A stretch of DNA of 64,000 bases from Cutaneotrichosporon cavernicola. Its lineage: Eukaryota > Basidiomycota > Tremellomycetes > Trichosporonales > Trichosporonaceae. Every line of letters starts with the position of its first letter. Position 1 is the first letter of the stretch. The notes below the pieces were generated by a model, which was not told the DNA's origin, did no database searches, and saw only the letters and a list, made by a program, of their open reading frames with translations. The stretch is from positions 1,116,001-1,180,000 of the forward strand of contig NC_083395.1 of assembly GCF_030864355.1 (NCBI RefSeq), in the 5' to 3' direction. The translations under genes were made by a program, and so were the position numbers. Of the stretch, positions 58,502 to 64,000 are shown piece by piece.

Positions 58502-59279
58502 CAAGCGCGAGTGATTGTGATTGTGATGAAGTGAACGTTAGCGGCGCCATGAACATTTAACTAGATCATCTTAAAGCCAAGCAAGGGCTCTATTGTGGCG
58601 GCCGTGGCGGTACGATGGCTTGATGGCTTGAGTGGTTCATGTGCATGTGGAGCGCTTTAACGCAGCTTTGGTCTGGGCCTTAGGGCTGGCTGGCCGGTGG
58701 GAGTCCCGCGTCCGAATGCCGACATAGAAATTATTTTATTATTCCGGCTATGGGAGATCGTAATGCTTATGTCATGGCTGTTGCACCTGAGGTATTGTAC
58801 CAAGATCTTCGGCCGGGCCACGGGATAAGCGAGCATGCCAAAGGGATGCTAGGCGCGAACATTCGAAGAAATCGAGTAGAACCTCGCGGTCGGAACTGTT
58901 GACGTGGGCTCCGGTGCGAGAGAGAGTTAAAAAAGAAGAGTGGCGGTGCATGGATCGCTACTGAGATTGCTTTGCCACTAAATCCACCATCCATTTTGTT
59001 TTTATGCTTCATCTTACCTCCATTCCTAAAAGTTGTCACCACGACGAAACAGACACCACGTGACTGTCACGTGTCAGTTTGGTAGAGAGCGCGTATGATT
59101 TCCCCGTCCTGGTTCCGCTGTCTGATGACCCACAATGTTTAGAGCGTTGCGCGTTGTTGACGTCCAATTCATCCCTTCATCCCTCAACTCATTCCCACGC
59201 AGTCCGCAATCCACCCACTCACCCAACTTTCAACCAACACTGAGATACACGTAGAGTAAAGACATCTGTCGCTTCCATC
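58502..59279. promoter_or_regulatory. Divergent intergenic region with CACGTG inverted repeat
   Basis: 778 bp between two divergent genes. It holds the perfect 17-bp palindrome at 59057-59073 and an AT-rich stretch near 58726-58744 (AAATTATTTTATTATT). Confidence 0.5.
59057..59073. promoter_or_regulatory. CACGTGAC-T-GTCACGTG palindrome
   Basis: Two CACGTG cores 11 bp apart, centre to centre, on one helical face, as arms of a perfect inverted repeat. Such sites bind bHLH factors (Cbf1/Pho4 type). It lies 207 bp upstream of the ATG at 59280. Confidence 0.5.
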
Positions 59280-62200
59280 ATGGACGACACGACATTTGAC
59301 ATGTCCTTCGCGACCGCGATCGGCACGCCAGTCCCCAGAGCGCCACCGACACCAGCCCCTCGTGCTGATCTGCATCGAGTCCAAACACCTCCGCCCAGTG
59401 TCCGTAACGAAAGAATCGCAGCCGTACCCCGTGTACCCAGCACACCGCTCGCGTCGTCTGCGCGTCCCGAGACTCGCCGCACTGTCTCGTCCCAGAGCGC
59501 ATACCGCGAGCGCTTCGAGTACTTTGAGTACGGTGGCTCCCCCATGCGGGCCGAAGCAACACAGGGCCGAGCGATGGGTGACTCGCCCTTCCGCGATGCT
59601 GAATCGCCACGGCGTTCCCCCGCCTTTTCCCCCTCCCTTCCTTCTTCCTCCCCCCCCTCGCTCGGCGTCGGCCAGGCCCTCGCGTCTGCCTCGGCGGCTT
59701 CGCCCTTCTCGGGCCCCAGCTCTATCCGGTACCGCCCACCTGCGCACTACGAGTCATCCCCTTTCAACGTCTCCTTCTCTCGCCCGACCCGCTTCGGTCG
59801 TCGCGATTCCTCGCCAGGCCTTAACGCTTCCCGCCTTGGAGGCGTCAACTTAGGAACTGAGGAGAGCTTCCTCGGCTCGGTCGGCGACTGCACGTATGAC
59901 GAGCTTGAGGTGGCAGTGATGGACAACAACCGGCGGCGCAGTTTTGGCATGGCGCTGCGCGCACCACTACCACCTAGTCCAGGCGATAGCTTTGACGATC
60001 CTGGGTCTCTTGAGTCGCCCAACCTCCGACGATCCCAACCCTCTTCTCCCCCTTCCCCGTGTGACGGGCGTGACTTTGACACAGACCCGCCTGAGCGCGA
60101 CAGTCGCATGATGCTGGCCCCTCCAGTGCCAAAGAGGACGGACCTCACCCCCCCCTCGGCGTCTCGGTACACTCCACGTCGGCCGAGCCCGTTGCGCGAG
60201 ATTATGGACAGTGACCAGAAGTTGGTACACAATCAACCTCCCAGCCTGTCAAGTCGCACAAGCAGTGCTCCATCGCCGCACGCATCACCCCTCCCTCGTA
60301 TCGGAAGCATTAGCTCACTCGGCAGCTTGGGCGGTGGTAGCGTCTTGCCCGACCTGAAGACGCCTGGAGGGCCAAAACCCGACGCCTCGCTCCGCTGGGA
60401 TAGAATCGACCGCCAGGCAGCGGCGAGTCGACTGGACTCGCGCGCGCCCGATCTGCTTGACGCGAGCAGCTTCCGCCTCTCTCCACCTCGCAACAGACCC
60501 AGCGCGCGAGAGCTTTTCGAGGAGAAGGAGTACCTCGCATCGCCTCCAGCCGAGACTAGGACTCATAGGCTGGAAGCACGAGCAAACCGCATGAACACAC
60601 CGCACCGCACTCCTGCCCGCCGGCCCGCCTCGTTTGACGATACAGCCGACATAACCGTCGACCTCAAGCAGCTCCTGCTCAGCGGACAGCCGAAAGGCCG
60701 GTCTGTAGGTGAGGAGAGCATGATGGGAAGCATGCTCGGGCTGGGTGTGAGCACACTCGCAGAGCAGCTCGCCGATCTGTCCGACGTCGAGGACAGTCTG
60801 CTCCCGGAAATGCAGGCCGCATCGATGCCGCCGCTAGTGACGCGACACGAACAGAGTGACCGCGAGAAGGCTCTCGCCGCTGCACAAGCCAAGCTTGAAG
60901 GAGCTAGTGTTCAGCGGGCGTCGTCTCTCCGCTCAGACCGCTCCTCTGGTACCACGACCTCACAGCGCCCGGAGAGCCTGCGTTCAGGCATGTCACGCAC
61001 CGATAGCGTGCGCTCGATTCAACGCGAAAGGCCTACGTCCGAGATCGTTCGGTCGGACAGCATTCGGGCACTGCCGCGCGAACGCCCTACGTCTGGTATC
61101 CAGCGGTCTGACAGCACACGCAAGCTGGGCGCTCGTCCGTCGTCAATCATCCAACGGTCAGACAGTGCGCGAACCCACGACGGCCAGCGGCCCACGTCCG
61201 ACATCCAGTGGTCCGGGAGCACACGCACGCTCACACGGCCGACGAGCGGTGTGCCGCCCTCTGGGAGCGGCCAGCGCTTGGCGGCGTTAGCCACGCCAAA
61301 CCGCGACCGCCCCGACGTCCCCTTCTCCATGCGGGGCAGAGCTCAGGAGCGTGCAGGAATCGTCCGCTCTGGTTCGTCCGGCATCGTGCGTTCTGGCTCG
61401 TCCGGCATCGTGCGTTCTGGCTCATCGGATGACCGGTGGGCGGACGCCATCGAGCGCGACCTCGTGCCCGAGCTGAAGCCTACCGCGCCGACTGCAGCTG
61501 CCTCTCGTGGCCTGCCTTCTAGCCACAGCACGCGGCGTCTGAACTCTGGTACCGGGCTGACACGCACGTCGTCGATGCGCTCGGTACGCGACACCGCTGG
61601 AGGGACTACGACCGCCACAAACGTGACGGCAGCACGCGGGCTCACTCGCACCAGCAGTGTGCGTCAGGCATTAGGCGTGACGTCGTCATCTACCGAGGGG
61701 CGCGAGCGCCGCTCCGCACCGGCCACCAGCGCGACGGCCCGCCCCGTGGCGACGCGAACCGCGACCCAGCGTGCTGCCGACGCGCGCAGCATGCCTCCCC
61801 CGCCTATCCCGAACCGCGCAATGCCACAGCGCACCAGCGTCGCGCCGAAGGCTCGCGCACCCGCGTCCGCGCCGCCACCCAAGACCGCGGCCACTGCACC
61901 GCTCAGCTCGCTCGGCCCGCGCCAGTCGATTGCACCTCGCCAGTCGCTCGCGCCCCGCCAGTCGATTGCCCCACGTCAATCAATCACTCCGTCCACGACC
62001 ATCCCCAAGTCCACTTCGCGTCCGTCCCTTGCTGCGACAGCCGCAATCCCCAAGTCCTCGTCTCGCGCGTCTCTTGCGCCGTCATCGACGATCCCGAAGT
62101 CCTCGTCCCGGCCCTCGCTCGCGGCACCGACGGCCCGCACCCTCCCGCGTTCGGGCTCTCGGCCGCCCCTTGCGCCAACATCGACGCTCCCAAAGTCGTC

Positions 62201-62537
62201 CTCGCGCCCGTCCTTGGCACCATCCCTTCCCAAGTCGTCCTCGCGCCCGTCTCTGGCTCCGGCACTCCCCAAGTCGTCATCGCGCACCTCCCTCGCGCCC
62301 CGGGCCTCAACAGCCTCGGCCCGCGCACCCAGCATACGCCCAAAGCTATCCGCCCCTCCTAACCTGGAACGCATCCCCGCCGGCGCGGTCGGCATGCGCT
62401 CCTCGCGTCCCACCTCCACTACCCGCCGGTCAATCGATGAGCAGCAAGTCCCTGCCACGCCAGCGGGTCGCGCGCCGCGTGCAGCAATGGTACCGCGCAC
62501 GGTGGAGAAGGCGTCCATGACGCGTGTCGAAGAGTAG
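59280..62537 (+). CDS. Large disordered Ser/Arg/Pro repeat protein, unknown
   Basis: Single exon, 1,085 aa, matching no family I recognise. No transmembrane segment, signal peptide or folded domain is obvious; one possible helical region lies near 460-520 (ITVDLKQLL..STLAEQLADLSDVEDSL). Three repeat fields follow: about 569-667, recurring (R/S)SDS(T/I/A)R plus RPTS units; about 694-717, three GIVRSGSS copies; about 880-1007, PRQS(I/L)A and then PKSSSR(P/A)SLAP units. The composition is Ser/Arg/Pro-rich, basic, with many RxxS and SP sites, so phospho-regulation and microtubule or RNA contact are plausible but unproven. A divergent CACGTG palindrome lies upstream. It ends 3' to the C2orf76-like gene, tail to tail. 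Confidence 0.85.
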   Translation: MDDTTFDMSFATAIGTPVPRAPPTPAPRADLHRVQTPPPSVRNERIAAVPRVPSTPLASSARPETRRTVSSQSAYRERFEYFEYGGSPMRAEATQGRAMGDSPFRDAESPRRSPAFSPSLPSSSPPSLGVGQALASASAASPFSGPSSIRYRPPAHYESSPFNVSFSRPTRFGRRDSSPGLNASRLGGVNLGTEESFLGSVGDCTYDELEVAVMDNNRRRSFGMALRAPLPPSPGDSFDDPGSLESPNLRRSQPSSPPSPCDGRDFDTDPPERDSRMMLAPPVPKRTDLTPPSASRYTPRRPSPLREIMDSDQKLVHNQPPSLSSRTSSAPSPHASPLPRIGSISSLGSLGGGSVLPDLKTPGGPKPDASLRWDRIDRQAAASRLDSRAPDLLDASSFRLSPPRNRPSARELFEEKEYLASPPAETRTHRLEARANRMNTPHRTPARRPASFDDTADITVDLKQLLLSGQPKGRSVGEESMMGSMLGLGVSTLAEQLADLSDVEDSLLPEMQAASMPPLVTRHEQSDREKALAAAQAKLEGASVQRASSLRSDRSSGTTTSQRPESLRSGMSRTDSVRSIQRERPTSEIVRSDSIRALPRERPTSGIQRSDSTRKLGARPSSIIQRSDSARTHDGQRPTSDIQWSGSTRTLTRPTSGVPPSGSGQRLAALATPNRDRPDVPFSMRGRAQERAGIVRSGSSGIVRSGSSGIVRSGSSDDRWADAIERDLVPELKPTAPTAAASRGLPSSHSTRRLNSGTGLTRTSSMRSVRDTAGGTTTATNVTAARGLTRTSSVRQALGVTSSSTEGRERRSAPATSATARPVATRTATQRAADARSMPPPPIPNRAMPQRTSVAPKARAPASAPPPKTAATAPLSSLGPRQSIAPRQSLAPRQSIAPRQSITPSTTIPKSTSRPSLAATAAIPKSSSRASLAPSSTIPKSSSRPSLAAPTARTLPRSGSRPPLAPTSTLPKSSSRPSLAPSLPKSSSRPSLAPALPKSSSRTSLAPRASTASARAPSIRPKLSAPPNLERIPAGAVGMRSSRPTSTTRRSIDEQQVPATPAGRAPRAAMVPRTVEKASMTRVEE

Positions 62538-63139
62538 AAGAGGTTCAGAAGCAGTGTCCGAGTTGAAGAAGTGTCGAAGAGAAATAGAGATAGTAAGCTA
62601 TACATGAGTGCGGGCACTCGATACTTGTCTGTGTATACTGAGATGTAACCTTTGTCTGCCGTCTAGTGAAGCGAGAGCGGTCGAGTAGGGCAGGACAACT
62701 GGTGCCAGCAGCTGGACCACCACCCGTTGCACTCAAATGAGCGCTTCCCATCCTGTTCCAAGGTGCGTAAGAACCAGTCTGGTATCGCTCTCCATGCTAA
62801 TACACCGTACCCTCGTGCGGATACCCGATCCGTCGTCCGCCGCCCGATAAGCTATCACCTGACAAGTGATGCTGGCAAGTCCGAGGTGGTCTACGCGAGT
62901 GGGCGGTCCATCTGCAACCTGGTCAACCGCCTCACCTGCATCTCGTTCTCTGCGATGCCGCCTGTCGGATTTCTCAGTAACGCGTGCGCCGTGTCCGCTG
63001 GTCAACGTGCGTTAGGGGCCCCGAGGGACTTGGCTGAAAGCACGATGTGTGCAGAGCGGCGAGGTGCGTCCATGCAACGCGACTCCAAGGCCATATAGCG
63101 AGGACGTTTGTACAACTAAAACCCAGAATGCATGTTGAT
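62538..63139. other. Intergenic, convergent 3' ends
   Basis: 602 bp between the stops of two convergent genes. No extra gene, repeat or RNA was recognised. Confidence 0.5.
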
Positions 63140-63972
63140 CTAGTCCCACCGAGTCTGGGATTAGCTTGTGCGGAGACGACACAGGAGCTGGACTTACCTC
63201 GGGATGCGCCTTGAACTCGTCGTATGCCTGGCGGTTGAAGAACGAGAGCTCGGTTTCGTTTTCTCCTGTCAGTTATAACGATCATGTGAGCCGGGATGGC
63301 TTGAGAGGTAGGCATAGAGAACCCCACGCTTGGCCGGTGATGACTCGACTCGAACACCAGAGTACGAGCCAGCTGTTGACAATTTGCCAGCTGGCCGCCA
63401 GGCGCTTCTTGTGTCCCCGTCCCCACTGCGACACTCACCACACCCAGCATCGGCCAGGGTCTGGTCCAGGTCGCTGAGGATCCACTCGTCGTTGTCGAGG
63501 TTGATGATGAGGTTCTGCGACTTGTGTCCGTGCGCGACCGTGTACTTCTTGATCGTGTCGAGCGCGACCGTGCGGTAGTGCTTGAAGCCAACCTGGGACT
63601 TGATGGCTTGGGTGAGCGGGGGGGGGGGGAGGGTTGGAGGAGGGGGTTAGAGGAGGGGGTTAGAGGAGTGGGGTTGGAGGAAGGGGGGGCGGGGAGATGC
63701 GGAAGGACGGGGAGGTGGTCTGGAAGAGAACAAAGAGGAGGAACGGGCAGAGTACCAGTACCCGCAAACATGCTCATGCTCCGCACCTGCTCGTTCGACT
63801 CACCGTCACGACACCTGTCCATCAGCTGGCCGACTGTAGTCGTCGTCAGGTCGACGTCGCGGAGGACAAGGTTCTTGGCGGTGCGGAAGGGAAAGTTCTT
63901 GATGATGCGGACGGTGAGCACTGCCGAGGTGACGGGCCGTAGCTCGGTCACGAGGGATGTGGGCGAGGCCAT
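63140..63972 (-). CDS. C2orf76/UPF0538-family small protein
   Basis: Four exons on the minus strand, 63972-63804, 63606-63439, 63265-63198 and 63154-63140, give 139 aa. The sequence matches the animal C2orf76 pattern: TVRIIKNFPFRTAKNLVLRDVDL, FKHYRTVALDTIKKYTVAHGHKSQNLIINLDNDEWIL, LDQTLADAGCGENETELSFFNRQAYDEFKAHPE. This is a ubiquitin-like fold candidate of unknown function. The last exon is 15 nt including the stop (TRWD). Introns are 197, 173 and 43 nt, long for this genome; intron 1 holds the G-rich tract. The gene starts 28 bp from the window's right edge, so its promoter lies mostly outside. Confidence 0.88.
63618..63694. repeat. G-rich tandem repeat inside an intron
   Basis: A G10-type run followed by repeated GGAGGGGGTTA(G) units on the plus strand, i.e. 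a polypyrimidine tract in the sense of the transcribed minus-strand intron. At least four G-runs of three or more make a G-quadruplex possible on the non-transcribed side of the intron. Confidence 0.85.
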
Positions 63973-64000
63973 GGTGGGGGAATAGAGGAGGAGGGCGGGG

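Overview
The window reads as nuclear chromosomal DNA of a basidiomycete yeast, most likely Tremellomycetes and possibly Trichosporonales. I infer this from GC-rich coding sequence, dense genes on both strands, and very short spliceosomal introns. Many introns are 30-57 nt, with GTGAGT-type donors and a CTGAC/CTAAC branch site a few bases before the acceptor. The protein set fits: a Kic1/Nak1-type RAM kinase, a Pcl-type cyclin, GPI14, ICE2, auxilin and D-amino-acid oxidase. The lineage is an inference, not a species call. I rebuilt exon structures by hand, checking splice signals and reading phase at every junction.

Layout. 1-8.2 kb: 3' two-thirds of the clathrin heavy chain gene, a peroxisomal-type D-amino-acid oxidase, and two tandem paralogous genes of unknown function on the minus strand. 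8.2-24.3 kb: gene-poor, with one Pcl-type cyclin gene (12.1-13.6 kb), a decayed tRNA-like sequence and a 10.7 kb desert holding only short decayed repeats. 24.3-39.2 kb: minus-strand genes for a RING-H2 protein, an uncharacterised membrane protein, a six-blade Kelch protein and a variant protein kinase, plus a plus-strand RMP1/NEPRO-like gene. 40.5-64 kb: compact run with proline iminopeptidase, GPI14, a Kic1/Nak1-like kinase, tRNA dihydrouridine synthase DUS1, ICE2, a mitochondrial PP2C phosphatase, a UBA-TPR-J auxilin (SWA2-like), a Prm10/ThrE-family membrane protein, a large disordered repeat protein, and a C2orf76/UPF0538 homologue.

Functional links. Clathrin heavy chain (left edge) and auxilin (52.6-55.5 kb) act in the same cycle: coat assembly and Hsp70-driven uncoating. 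GPI14 and ICE2 both act at the ER membrane. DUS1 and the RMP1-like protein belong to tRNA modification and rRNA processing. Most neighbours are divergent or convergent pairs with 40-460 bp between them, so several short intergenic stretches must serve as bidirectional promoters (PIP/GPI14, KIC1/DUS1, ICE2/PP2C). I found no CRISPR array, operon, intact transposon, rRNA or convincing intact tRNA.
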